Shown piece after piece: positions 8,129 through 17,290 of a stretch of 64,000 nucleotides of DNA. This DNA is from Litoribacillus peritrichatus. Its GTDB lineage: Bacteria; Pseudomonadota; Gammaproteobacteria; Pseudomonadales; Litoribrevibacteraceae. The position numbers were made by a program, and so were the translations under genes. The stretch covers positions 496,001-560,000 of the forward strand of contig NZ_BAABBN010000012.1 of the NCBI RefSeq assembly GCF_039537985.1, in the 5' to 3' direction. Within the stretch, counting starts at the first letter, position 1; each line of letters begins with the position of its first letter. Under the pieces are notes generated by a model. It was given only the letters and a program-made list of their open reading frames with translations. It was not told the origin of the DNA and did not search any database.

Positions 8129-9514
8129 GTGTCTGAACTTGATTTTAAATCGCTTAATCTTCCTCCGCAGCTATTAGAAAACCTGGATCAACTGGGTTAC
8201 AAGCAAATGACGGACATTCAGGCACAAAGCCTTCCTACTACGCTACAAGGCCAGGACCTGATCGGTAAAGCAAAGACCGGCAGCGGAAAAACCGCTTCGT
8301 TTGCAATTCCCATGCTGACTAAACTAAACCCCAGGTTCTTCGGCATTCAGGGATTAGTTCTGTGCCCTACTCGTGAATTAAGCACCCAAGTCGCGAACGA
8401 GATTCGAAAAATCGCCCGATACCAGCCCAACATCAAAGTCATTACACTTTGTGGAGGGCAGCCCATTGGCCCGCAAATCGGATCATTGGAGCACGGCGCC
8501 CACATCGTTGTTGGTACGCCTGGTCGCATCAAAGATCACCTAAGGAAAGGCACCCTGGATCTCTCTTCCATAGAAACATTTGTTTTGGATGAGGCCGACC
8601 GGATGCTCGACATGGGTTTCTTCGAGGAAATCACACACATTGCAGGCTTCATGCCAAACGAACGCCAAACACTGCTGTTTTCGGCCACCTTTCCCGCCGA
8701 TATCGCACAATTCAGTAAAGACTTTCAGAAAAAACCTGCCAGCGTTGAAGTTGAAAGCAGCCATGCTAAATCGCAGATTGAGCAGCTGTTTTATAAGGTC
8801 GAAAAAGGTCTGGAGAACAAAAACAACGGTCTTTTACGAATCTTACAAAATCATACACCCACCCAGGCGGTGGTCTTTTGTAATACCAAACAAACCTGCA
8901 ACGACGTTTCTTTATTCCTTCGTGAAAACGGCTACATCGCGCTTTCTTTACAGGGCGATATGGAACAGAAAGAACGCGACTTAACCTTAGTTCGATTTTC
9001 CAATCAAAGCGCTTCGGTGCTGGTGGCAACGGACGTTGCAGCACGAGGAATCGACATTGATGATCTGGATGCCGTTATAAACTACGACTTACCCAGAGAC
9101 CCGGAAGTGTACGTGCACCGAATCGGTCGTACCGGCCGGGCAGGCAAAAGCGGCCAGGCTTTCAGCTTATACTTAGGCTCAGAGAAAATGCGCTACGACC
9201 TGATTAACAGCATGCAATCATCACCGATTGATATCTTGGACATTGACCGCCTAAAGAATTACTCCAATAAACCTGAAAAGCCAGAGATGGTCACCATTGC
9301 TCTGGACTCAGGGAAAAAGCAAAAAATTCGTCCCGGAGATATTCTCGGCGCACTGACGGGCACCATAGGCATCCCCGGTAATTGCGTTGGTAAAATCAAT
9401 ATATTTGACTTCGCCAGTTACGTTGCTGTCGCAAGACCTGAAGCCAGAAAAGCAGTAAACGGTTTAATGGAAGGAAAAATCAAAGGAAGAAAAGTACGGG
9501 TCAGAAGAATCTAG
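8129..9514 (+). CDS. dbpA: ATP-dependent RNA helicase DbpA
   Basis: 461 residues, starting at a GTG with AAAGGT about 8 bases upstream. The DEAD-box core is complete: Q motif near residue 30, Walker A AKTGSGKT, DEAD, SAT, and HRIGRTGRAG. The C-terminal 75 residues (KIRPGDILGALTG to KVRVRRI) form the RNA-binding domain specific to DbpA, which recognises hairpin 92 of 23S rRNA. Role: late assembly of the 50S ribosomal subunit. Confidence 0.95.
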   Translation: MSELDFKSLNLPPQLLENLDQLGYKQMTDIQAQSLPTTLQGQDLIGKAKTGSGKTASFAIPMLTKLNPRFFGIQGLVLCPTRELSTQVANEIRKIARYQPNIKVITLCGGQPIGPQIGSLEHGAHIVVGTPGRIKDHLRKGTLDLSSIETFVLDEADRMLDMGFFEEITHIAGFMPNERQTLLFSATFPADIAQFSKDFQKKPASVEVESSHAKSQIEQLFYKVEKGLENKNNGLLRILQNHTPTQAVVFCNTKQTCNDVSLFLRENGYIALSLQGDMEQKERDLTLVRFSNQSASVLVATDVAARGIDIDDLDAVINYDLPRDPEVYVHRIGRTGRAGKSGQAFSLYLGSEKMRYDLINSMQSSPIDILDIDRLKNYSNKPEKPEMVTIALDSGKKQKIRPGDILGALTGTIGIPGNCVGKINIFDFASYVAVARPEARKAVNGLMEGKIKGRKVRVRRI

Positions 9515-9552
9515 CGCCCACCTAAAGTACACGCTTCTCACTGACTCTTATT

Positions 9553-9573
9553 CCCTCTGTATTTCACAGAGGG
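9553..9573 (+). terminator. Weak terminator-like hairpin after dbpA
   Basis: CCCTCTGT (9553-9560) pairs with ACAGAGGG (9566-9573). It is followed only by GGTTT, so termination would be inefficient. Confidence 0.45.
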
Positions 9574-9801
9574 GGTTTGATGATATACACTCCAGAGTAA
9601 ATTCTGGACAAACCTTTTTGAGACGCCAGCCCCTTTATTAATGTTGTAAATATCTCCTTCTTTGAAGCATTAATTCCCGTTTTATTGATCCAAACTAATC
9701 ACCCGTTAAGTTTTATATTTAAGACATGTTTAGGCATGGGGCATTGTGATAAATTTCCGCACACTTTAATTTGCGGATCATAATCAAAACGGGAGCAGTG
9801 A

Positions 9802-11250
9802 GTGAAGTACCTTCAAACGAAGCCCTTTATTAACCCCTTCAAAACAGTTAAGCATTTATTAATTCTTCTGTCCGGACTGTTGCTGCCCGCCATCTCAATG
9901 GCCAGCAGCTCAGAGAACCAAATCATAGATCTGACTCAAAGCTGGGTAGGTTACACTGCAATCGCAATCTTTGTGTTCGCCTACACCTTGGTCATTCTTG
10001 AAGAAAAAATTCATCTCAGAAAGTCCAAACCCGTCATGATCGCTGCCGGTTTGATCTGGATATTAATAGCCATTACCTACATCGGTCACGGCAATAAACA
10101 CAGTGTGGAAGAAGCCATTCGCCATAACTTCCTTGAATACGCCGAACTGTTTTTCTTCTTGTTGGTCGCAATGACTTACATTAACGCTATGCTGGAGCGC
10201 GGTGTGTTCGATGCACTCCGAAGCTGGTTGGTGAATAAAGGGTTCAGCTACAAATCCCTGTTCTGGACCACAGGCATCCTAGCCTTCTTTATCTCTCCCG
10301 TAGCCGATAACTTGACCACCGCACTGATCATGTGTGCCGTAATTCTTACGGTCGGCCAAGGCCAGCCCAAGTTTGTGGCCATCGGGTGTGTCAACACAGT
10401 TGTTTGTGCTAATGCGGGCGGCGCCTTCAGCCCATTTGGCGATATTACAACGCTGATGGTATGGCAAAAAGGCGTTATCACCTTTTGGGAGTTCTTCGCG
10501 TTGTTCATTCCTTCCGTGGTAAACGCGCTCGTTCCTGCCTTCATCATGAGCTTTGCGGTACCTAAAGGAAAACCTGAAATACTGGGCGTTGAAAATAATG
10601 ATGACATCATTAAACACGGCGGTTTAGTGATCGTTGGGCTATTCCTGGCGACCATTGTTACGGCCGTCAGCTTCCATAACTTCCTTCATATTCCACCAGT
10701 ATTCGGCATGATGCTCGGGCTGGGTTACCTGAAAGTTTTTGGCTTCTATCTCAAACAACAATCCAGAATGCATCACTTCAGCCCAGAAAACCCGCCAGGA
10801 TCACACGTTGACCCTTACGATTTCGATGTATTCAATCGCATTGCCCAGGCCGAGTGGGATACTTTGTTTTTCTTCTACGGAGTAATATTGGCTGTGGGCG
10901 GGCTTGGTTTTATTGGTTATCTGGGCGTCACTTCGGAGTTCATTTACGGAGACTTAGGGCCAACAACCGCCAATATTTTAGTCGGCATTATGTCGGCCAT
11001 CGTAGACAACATTCCGGTTATGTTTGCGGTCTTATCAATGCAGCCAGACATGAACCATGTACAGTGGTTGTTAGTCACGCTGACAGCGGGTGTGGGCGGA
11101 AGCCTATTATCCATTGGTTCTGCAGCGGGCGTCGCACTGATGGGACAGGCACGAGGCCAATACACGTTCTTCAGCCATCTGAAGTGGACTCCAGTCATCG
11201 CACTGGGTTATGCCGCCAGCATCGGTGTTCACTTTTTGGTGAATGGTTAA
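9802..11250 (+). CDS. nhaD: NhaD-type Na+/H+ antiporter
   Basis: 482 residues, starting at GTG 9802 with GGGAG at 9791-9795. After an N-terminal hydrophobic, cleavable-looking segment ending in MASSSEN there are roughly 12 membrane segments. The order of motifs (FFISPVADNLTTAL, NAGGAFSPFGDITTLMVWQKG, SAIVDNIPVMFAVLSM and GGSLLSIGSAAGVALMG) is that of the NhaD branch of the ion transporter superfamily. NhaD proteins export Na+ or Li+ in exchange for protons and are typical of marine and halo-alkaliphilic gammaproteobacteria. It is a single gene with an upstream region of about 290 bases that shows no confident operator. Confidence 0.93.
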   Translation: MKYLQTKPFINPFKTVKHLLILLSGLLLPAISMASSSENQIIDLTQSWVGYTAIAIFVFAYTLVILEEKIHLRKSKPVMIAAGLIWILIAITYIGHGNKHSVEEAIRHNFLEYAELFFFLLVAMTYINAMLERGVFDALRSWLVNKGFSYKSLFWTTGILAFFISPVADNLTTALIMCAVILTVGQGQPKFVAIGCVNTVVCANAGGAFSPFGDITTLMVWQKGVITFWEFFALFIPSVVNALVPAFIMSFAVPKGKPEILGVENNDDIIKHGGLVIVGLFLATIVTAVSFHNFLHIPPVFGMMLGLGYLKVFGFYLKQQSRMHHFSPENPPGSHVDPYDFDVFNRIAQAEWDTLFFFYGVILAVGGLGFIGYLGVTSEFIYGDLGPTTANILVGIMSAIVDNIPVMFAVLSMQPDMNHVQWLLVTLTAGVGGSLLSIGSAAGVALMGQARGQYTFFSHLKWTPVIALGYAASIGVHFLVNG

Positions 11251-11290
11251 GCCTCATTCTGAGATTGTTTTGCAGATGAGCGCTTAAATT

Positions 11291-11322
11291 CAAGAGTACT
11301 GAAAATCAAGAGTACTGAAAAT
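11291..11322. repeat. Perfect tandem duplication of a 16-bp unit
   Basis: The unit CAAGAGTACTGAAAAT occurs twice without a mismatch (11291-11306 and 11307-11322), 40 bases beyond the nhaD stop and directly before the hairpin that overlaps the hrpA stop. Confidence 0.9.
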
Positions 11323-11323
11323 C

Positions 11324-11345
11324 AGGGTAGCAGTTTTGCTACCCT
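11324..11345. terminator. Hairpin between nhaD and hrpA
   Basis: AGGGTAGCA (11324-11332) and TGCTACCCT (11337-11345) form a perfect 9-bp stem with a GTTT loop. It includes the hrpA stop codon (11339-11341). T-runs on either side are short, so it is a probable rather than certain terminator for both convergent genes. Confidence 0.6.
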
Positions 11346-14300
11346 TTGACCGTTTGCCAACATTCTTCCAGGCGTTTATCAGAAACCTTTTGCACCGTTC
11401 CAAGTGCCTGCGCAAAATAAGAAACCCTAAGCTCTTCAATTAACCACCGAAACTCTTCCAGATTCGGGTCGTATTGATGCCGGACTTTATTTTTTTCCAG
11501 TGCGGACTCATACCGTTCACGAAATTCATTCAGCGTATTCATGTACTCCTGAGCCTTCAGGATATTGCCCTGAAGCTTATCAAGCCGATATTCGATGGCA
11601 TCCAAATATCTGGGCAGATGCCTCAGGCTTTCAGGAGACGTTTCACTTAAAAAGTTACGATACACCAGTTGAGTCAGATGCTTTTTCTCATCGCTGAACA
11701 CAAACGCCGTGGTCAACGAGAATTTGCCTTTCAGTTTCTTCGCCAGCCCTTGATACTTCAACATGATTTGATTGAGTAAGATCGCCAACTCGCAACCGTC
11801 ATCAAATAAATTGGCTTTCACATGATCCAGTAAAGTATTAAAGGCCGAGGTATTTCGAACGGCATCAAACTGATCGACGTAGCGTAACAACAAAGCCGTA
11901 ACAAAATCGCCCGTCAGTTGATTTCGATTGCCAACCGTCGCATAACACAATGCCGTTTGTTCAAACTTAGGAAGTTGTTTGACCAAATGCTGGATTTGAT
12001 TTTTAAGGGCTAACTTTAACAACAGGCTGACACCATATCGATGCTGATGTGTGGCCCACAATTCAGAGTCACTTAGTGCGATGGAAGCCGAACTTTGATC
12101 ATCCTGTAAGTACGGAAACCCTTTCACTACCACACCCGAAGTTTCGTATTCCCATGACTCGGGTAACGAACCAAAATCCCAATCAGAGATGTCTTTTCGG
12201 TTGAACTCTTCAGGTGTCTCAGTTGAAACCTGCAGCTGATTAGACCGCTCCCCCCACTTCTCAAGAAGCGAATGAAGATCGCGGCTTTGGTCAATCACTT
12301 TATGAGCATCATCGACCAACTGAATATTCATGCTTAAATGAGGGTCTACGTCCACTCGCTCCCAGTGCTCTTCAGCGACACGAACCGACGTCAAATAATA
12401 CAATTGATCAGCAATTTGCTTCGTTAACTTACCGTTGCCTTGTATCAATCTTGGAAGAATTTTTTCAACGTAATCCGGGACAGGAACGAAGTTTCTTCGA
12501 TATTGCTTAGGCAACCCTTTAATCAAAGCCACGCAGCGATCTTTTAAAAAGGCAGGTACCAACCAATCTAGGTCATCCAAAGGAACCTGCTTCAACGCTG
12601 ACAAAGGCACTTTGACTGTCACCCCATCATCTTCTTTTCCGGGTGAGAATGCATAGCTTAAAGGCAACTTTAACGCGCCGAAAGACATCACTTCAGGGTA
12701 GTGGTCATCTTCTAAAGAAATTTCTTCATTATTGAACAATAAGTCTTTAGTAAGTACTAACTTCTCATCGTTTTCCAATTGACCTGAAGCAGACTTTTTC
12801 TTTCGCCATCTTTCAAAAGCCACATGACCTGTAACCTGCTCAGGTATGACCTTGTCATAAAAGTCGTACAAAGAGTCGTCATTCACCAGAATGTCTCTTC
12901 TCCGCGTTTTTTCTTCTAACGCCACAACTTCATTAATCAAGGCTCGGTTTTTATTGAAGAAAGTCGCACGAGTATCGTAGTCACCTTCCACCAAAGCGGT
13001 TCGAATAAAAATTTCGCGACACAGTTTAGGGTCGTGTTTCTGATAGGAAACTTTGCGCCTCGATGTGGTAGTAAGCCCATACAAACTAACGCGTTCGTAA
13101 GCAACCACTTCGGCTCGCTTTCTTTCCCAGTGAGGCTCTGAATAATTTCTTTTAACCAAAGCGCTGCCCATTTCCTCAACCCACTGAGGTTCAATACGGG
13201 CAACCATTCTGGCGAACAGCTTATGGGTTTCCATCATTTCAGCGGCAACGACCCATTTCGGGGTTTTCCGCGCTAAAGGCGTACCTTGGCCGATGTAAAA
13301 CATCTTTTGACGCGCCCCTTGGTACTCTTTATTTTCTTTAAGCTGACCAACCTGACTGATAAGCCCTGTTAACAGCGCTTTATGAAGCGAAGCATAATCC
13401 GCCGGCGTTTTATTTTCTTTCAACTCCAGATTTTTAGCCAGCATATGAAGCTGTCGGTGCATATCACGCCATTCACGCATCCTCATATAAGAAATGAAGT
13501 TCTTTTGACACCATTTCCGCAACTGGCTACTACTCAGCTCCTGACGCTGCTCTTCGTAGGCATGCCACAAATTCATTAACGTTACAAAGTCCGAAGCATC
13601 ATCTTTGAACACACTATGCTTTTCAGCCGCTTGTTGTTGCTTATCCTGCGGCCTTTCTCTCGGGTCTTGCAGGCCCAATACTCCGGCAACAATGATGACT
13701 TCAGCAAGACTGCCCAATTCGTGACCGGCAATCACAATTCTTGCTATTCGGGCATCCAAAGGCAAGCGAGCCATTTGTTTACCCACATGCGTCAACGTTT
13801 TCTTCTCAACGGCGCCTAATTCTTCCAGTAAGCGATAACCATCATTTACAAAACGACTGTCCGGCGGCTCCACAAACGGGAAGCTTTGAATATCCCCTAA
13901 CCTAAGATCCAGCATTTGTAAGATCACGGTCGCCAGATTGGTTCTTTGAATTTCAGGGTCAGTAAACTCTGGACGCTGAATAAAATCTTCTTCTGAGAAA
14001 AGGCGAATACAAACACCCGGCGCTGTACGTCCACAACGACCTTTCCTTTGATTAGCACTGGCTTGAGAAATTGCCTCAATCGGCAGGCGCTGTACTTTGG
14101 TTCTGTAGCTGTAGCGGCTCACCCTGACCTGACCGGAATCAATCACATAACGAATGCCAGGGACAGTTAATGAGGTTTCAGCGACGTTGGTTGCCAACAC
14201 AATCCTTCTGCCGCTGCCTGTGGGCTTGAATATCTTATTTTGTTCAGAACTGCTTAGCCTGGAATACAAAGGCAAAATTTCTGTGTCCCGAAATTGACGC

Positions 14301-15343
14301 CCCCTCAGTTCTTTTGCGGCTTCTCGAATTTCCCGCTCACCCGGTAAAAAAACCAACACATCGCCATTTCGGCTCAGGTTTTGACCTTCAGCCCCCCCCG
14401 AACGTTCGAGCTGTTCCAGCTCTTCCACCGAAGATGCAATGGCCTGAAATAAATCAAGATCCGAAGAGTCTTCATCTTCTGCATTGAGCGGCCGGTATAG
14501 TGTCTCAACCGGATAAGTACGCCCAGAAACCTCCAGCACTGGCGCATCATTAAAATGCTTAGAAAAACGTTCTACATCAATGGTTGCTGAAGTAATAATA
14601 ACCTTTAAATCTGGGCGTTTAGGCAGAATATTTTTGATGTATCCCAGCAAGAAATCGATGTTCAGGCTTCTTTCGTGGGCCTCATCAATGATGATGCAGT
14701 CGTATTGATTAAAAAAACGATCGAAGCGGGTTTCATTCAATAACACCCCATCAGTCATTAACTTGATCAGTGTTGTTTCTGAAGAATTGTCTTTAAAACG
14801 TACCTGATAGCCAACTTCTTTGCCCAACTCCGATTTCAACTCTTCTGCTAACCGTGTTGATACAGAAGTGGCCGCCAATCGACGAGGCTGAGTATGGGCA
14901 ATTCGGGCTTTTCGTCCATAGCCTAATTCCAAACACACCTTAGGTATTTGGGTTGTCTTCCCTGAGCCGGTTTCACCCGCCACGACCACGACCTGATGGT
15001 CACGGATCGCCGCTTTGATTTCATTAATACGCTGAGAGACCGGTAAAATTTCAGGGTATTCAATCGTTAAATCAATGGCTTCCCTTCTTTTGCGCAAAGT
15101 AAGCGAAGATTCCACCTGGCGAATGTATGTATCAAAATAGGGTAACTTTTTATTTTTCCTATGCCGACCGGTAACAGGGTTCTTTTTAGGACGGGTATTT
15201 TGCGGAGTTTGATTGGCAGCTTGTCCAGCCTCTTTCTGCGCTCGCTGAAAATCATCCAAAAGACGAGAAAACTTACGCTGATCTCTCAACATACAAGAAT
15301 TAATGAGAGACTTCAGAGCTTTAAAATCAACAGAATCAGACAT
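11339..15343 (-). CDS. hrpA: DEAH-box RNA helicase HrpA
   Basis: 1334 residues, close to E. coli HrpA (1300). Walker A GETGSGKTTQIPK lies near residue 120, DEAHERS near 220, then SATID and GRCGRTAPGVCIRLF, followed by the helicase-associated domains and the long DUF3418 C-terminal region ending in FAQALGTVQKVSDKRLEECW. HrpA is a 3'-5' RNA helicase; in E. coli it acts on mRNA and stalled or collided ribosomes. A basic N-terminal region (NTRPKKNPVTGRHRKNKK) precedes the core. Confidence 0.95.
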   Translation of the reverse strand: MSDSVDFKALKSLINSCMLRDQRKFSRLLDDFQRAQKEAGQAANQTPQNTRPKKNPVTGRHRKNKKLPYFDTYIRQVESSLTLRKRREAIDLTIEYPEILPVSQRINEIKAAIRDHQVVVVAGETGSGKTTQIPKVCLELGYGRKARIAHTQPRRLAATSVSTRLAEELKSELGKEVGYQVRFKDNSSETTLIKLMTDGVLLNETRFDRFFNQYDCIIIDEAHERSLNIDFLLGYIKNILPKRPDLKVIITSATIDVERFSKHFNDAPVLEVSGRTYPVETLYRPLNAEDEDSSDLDLFQAIASSVEELEQLERSGGAEGQNLSRNGDVLVFLPGEREIREAAKELRGRQFRDTEILPLYSRLSSSEQNKIFKPTGSGRRIVLATNVAETSLTVPGIRYVIDSGQVRVSRYSYRTKVQRLPIEAISQASANQRKGRCGRTAPGVCIRLFSEEDFIQRPEFTDPEIQRTNLATVILQMLDLRLGDIQSFPFVEPPDSRFVNDGYRLLEELGAVEKKTLTHVGKQMARLPLDARIARIVIAGHELGSLAEVIIVAGVLGLQDPRERPQDKQQQAAEKHSVFKDDASDFVTLMNLWHAYEEQRQELSSSQLRKWCQKNFISYMRMREWRDMHRQLHMLAKNLELKENKTPADYASLHKALLTGLISQVGQLKENKEYQGARQKMFYIGQGTPLARKTPKWVVAAEMMETHKLFARMVARIEPQWVEEMGSALVKRNYSEPHWERKRAEVVAYERVSLYGLTTTSRRKVSYQKHDPKLCREIFIRTALVEGDYDTRATFFNKNRALINEVVALEEKTRRRDILVNDDSLYDFYDKVIPEQVTGHVAFERWRKKKSASGQLENDEKLVLTKDLLFNNEEISLEDDHYPEVMSFGALKLPLSYAFSPGKEDDGVTVKVPLSALKQVPLDDLDWLVPAFLKDRCVALIKGLPKQYRRNFVPVPDYVEKILPRLIQGNGKLTKQIADQLYYLTSVRVAEEHWERVDVDPHLSMNIQLVDDAHKVIDQSRDLHSLLEKWGERSNQLQVSTETPEEFNRKDISDWDFGSLPESWEYETSGVVVKGFPYLQDDQSSASIALSDSELWATHQHRYGVSLLLKLALKNQIQHLVKQLPKFEQTALCYATVGNRNQLTGDFVTALLLRYVDQFDAVRNTSAFNTLLDHVKANLFDDGCELAILLNQIMLKYQGLAKKLKGKFSLTTAFVFSDEKKHLTQLVYRNFLSETSPESLRHLPRYLDAIEYRLDKLQGNILKAQEYMNTLNEFRERYESALEKNKVRHQYDPNLEEFRWLIEELRVSYFAQALGTVQKVSDKRLEECWQTVKG

Positions 15344-15381
15344 GGATAACTACAAACTCAACAAATGAATATAGACAAATA

Positions 15382-15412
15382 AAAAAGCCCCGCTACATTA
15401 GCGGGGCTTTTT
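15382..15412 (-). terminator. Rho-independent terminator downstream of fadD
   Basis: AGCCCCGCTA (15386-15395), CAT loop, TAGCGGGGCT (15399-15408), with A-runs and T-runs on both sides. It ends the minus-strand fadD transcript before hrpA begins. Confidence 0.92.
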
Positions 15413-15471
15413 GAAGAGCTCAAGTGTTTCTTTAATTCAGACACACTTGCAACCGGTGAATCAAAATCAGA

Positions 15472-17154
15472 TTAAGCACCAATTTTCTTCATTTCTTCAT
15501 CACGAAGTTCACGACGAAGAATCTTACCTACGTTTGTTTTAGGAAGTTCTTCACGGAACTCAACAAACTTAGGAATCTTATAAGCAGTCAGGCCATCACG
15601 ACAGAAATTACGAACTTCTTTTTCTGTTAAGTTCTTGTTGGTTGTCACAGCAAAAATCTTAACTGCTTCACCGCTCTTGTCGTCTGGTACACCAATGGCC
15701 GCACATTCAACGATGTCCGGATGGCTTACAATAAAGTCTTCAAGCTCGTTCGGATAAACGTTAAAACCAGAAACGATGATCATATCTTTCTTACGATCAA
15801 CGATCTTCATGAAACCGTCGTCCTGAATAACAGCAACGTCACCCGTCATCAACCAACCATCTTCAGTGATTGTTTTGGCAGTCTCGTCCGGACGCTGCCA
15901 ATAACCTTTCATCACCTGAGGGCCTTTCACACAAAGCTCACCACGATCACCCAACGGCAGATCATTACCGTCGTCATCAATGGTTTTACAAATGGTGTTT
16001 GGTGCAGGAATACCAATTGAACCGATTTGACCGTATCCCGGTGGATTGAAAGATACGATAGGTGACGTTTCAGTCATACCATAACCTTCAGAAACAACAC
16101 AGCCAGTCACCTGTTCCCACTGATCAGCAGCGTCTTTAGTCAGCGCCATACCGCCAGAGATCGTCAGCTTCAATGAGCTGAAATCTAACTTGCGGAAGTC
16201 TTCGTTGTTGCACAATGCAACAAACAAAGTGTTAATGCCCAACATTCCAGAGAAATCCCAGTTACCCAGCTCTTTAATGAAACCAGGAATATCACGTGGG
16301 TTTGGAATCAAAATACTGTGATTACCTGTATACATCATGATCATACAGTTAACAGTAAATGAGTAGATATGATAAAGCGGTAACGGAGCAATGACCGTTT
16401 CCTGACCTTCATTCAGTACCGCCTCAAAGAATACGTGTGCCTGACACATGTTAGAAATCAAGTTTCCATGCGTCAGCATTGCGCCCTTGGCAACCCCTGT
16501 TGTACCACCGGTATATTGTAAAACGGCAATGTCATCACGGGTGAAAGCAGCCTTGGTATAATTACCAGCAGAACCCAGCTTAAGCGCTTTGTTCAAGGTA
16601 GTGTGTACCAGGTTGTCATAAGCAGGAACCATCTTCTTAACACGCTTAACAACCGTATTGATGATTTGCTTTTTCGGGAACGGATGCAGATCAGCGATTT
16701 CCGTAACGATAACGTGCTTAACACCTGTTTTAGGTACAACACTTTGAGCAAGTGAAGCCATACCAGCATAACAAACCAGCGCTTTTGCACCTGAGTCGTT
16801 AAACTGATGTTCCATTTCACGTTCAGTGTAAAGTGGGTTGGTGTTAACGACGATCATACCTGCACGCATTGCACCGAATACAACCACCGGGTACTGAACG
16901 ATATTTGGTAACTGAACGGCGATGCGGTCGCCTTTTTCAAGACTTGTATGATTTTGCAAATAAGAAGCAAACTGTGCTGAAAGCTTATTTAATTCGCCAT
17001 AGCTCATGGTGCGACCCATGTGCGTAAAAGCAGGCTTATCAGCGAATTTGCCGAAGGAGTCTTCCATTACTTCAACAACGGAATTGTATTTCTCTACGTT
17101 TACTTCACTTGGAATACCTTCTGGGTATTTATCCTTCCAGAAATTCTCAATCAT
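15472..17154 (-). CDS. fadD: Long-chain fatty-acid-CoA ligase (first of two tandem copies, downstream)
   Basis: 560 residues from the ATG at 17154, chosen because GGAGG lies 4-5 bases upstream; the longer frame to 17178 adds only eight residues without a ribosome binding site. Adenylation motifs: YTGGTTGVAKGAMLTH near residue 215, GYGMTETSP near 355, and DRKKDMIIVSGFNVYPNELED near 440, the FadD signature. The enzyme activates imported long-chain fatty acids as acyl-AMP and then acyl-CoA at the inner membrane. It lies 136 bases behind a second fadD, as fadD2-fadD1 do in Pseudomonas, where the paralogues differ in chain-length preference. Confidence 0.94.
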   Translation of the reverse strand: MIENFWKDKYPEGIPSEVNVEKYNSVVEVMEDSFGKFADKPAFTHMGRTMSYGELNKLSAQFASYLQNHTSLEKGDRIAVQLPNIVQYPVVVFGAMRAGMIVVNTNPLYTEREMEHQFNDSGAKALVCYAGMASLAQSVVPKTGVKHVIVTEIADLHPFPKKQIINTVVKRVKKMVPAYDNLVHTTLNKALKLGSAGNYTKAAFTRDDIAVLQYTGGTTGVAKGAMLTHGNLISNMCQAHVFFEAVLNEGQETVIAPLPLYHIYSFTVNCMIMMYTGNHSILIPNPRDIPGFIKELGNWDFSGMLGINTLFVALCNNEDFRKLDFSSLKLTISGGMALTKDAADQWEQVTGCVVSEGYGMTETSPIVSFNPPGYGQIGSIGIPAPNTICKTIDDDGNDLPLGDRGELCVKGPQVMKGYWQRPDETAKTITEDGWLMTGDVAVIQDDGFMKIVDRKKDMIIVSGFNVYPNELEDFIVSHPDIVECAAIGVPDDKSGEAVKIFAVTTNKNLTEKEVRNFCRDGLTAYKIPKFVEFREELPKTNVGKILRRELRDEEMKKIGA

Positions 17155-17209
17155 ACTGCCTCCAAAACAGAGCATCATCCTAAAAAACTATCCAAACCCT
17201 TAAACGAGC

Positions 17210-17238
17210 GAGGCAGAAGCCTATCAGCTTTCTGCCTC
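17210..17238 (-). other. Inverted repeat between the two fadD genes
   Basis: GAGGCAGA (17210-17217) pairs with TCTGCCTC (17231-17238), with a few further inner pairs. There is no T-run on the minus strand, so it may be an mRNA stabilising or processing hairpin rather than a terminator. Confidence 0.5.
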
Positions 17239-17290
17239 TGTTCAAAGGTAATTAAACATCAAATTTCTGTCCATATTGAAACTTAATGTC

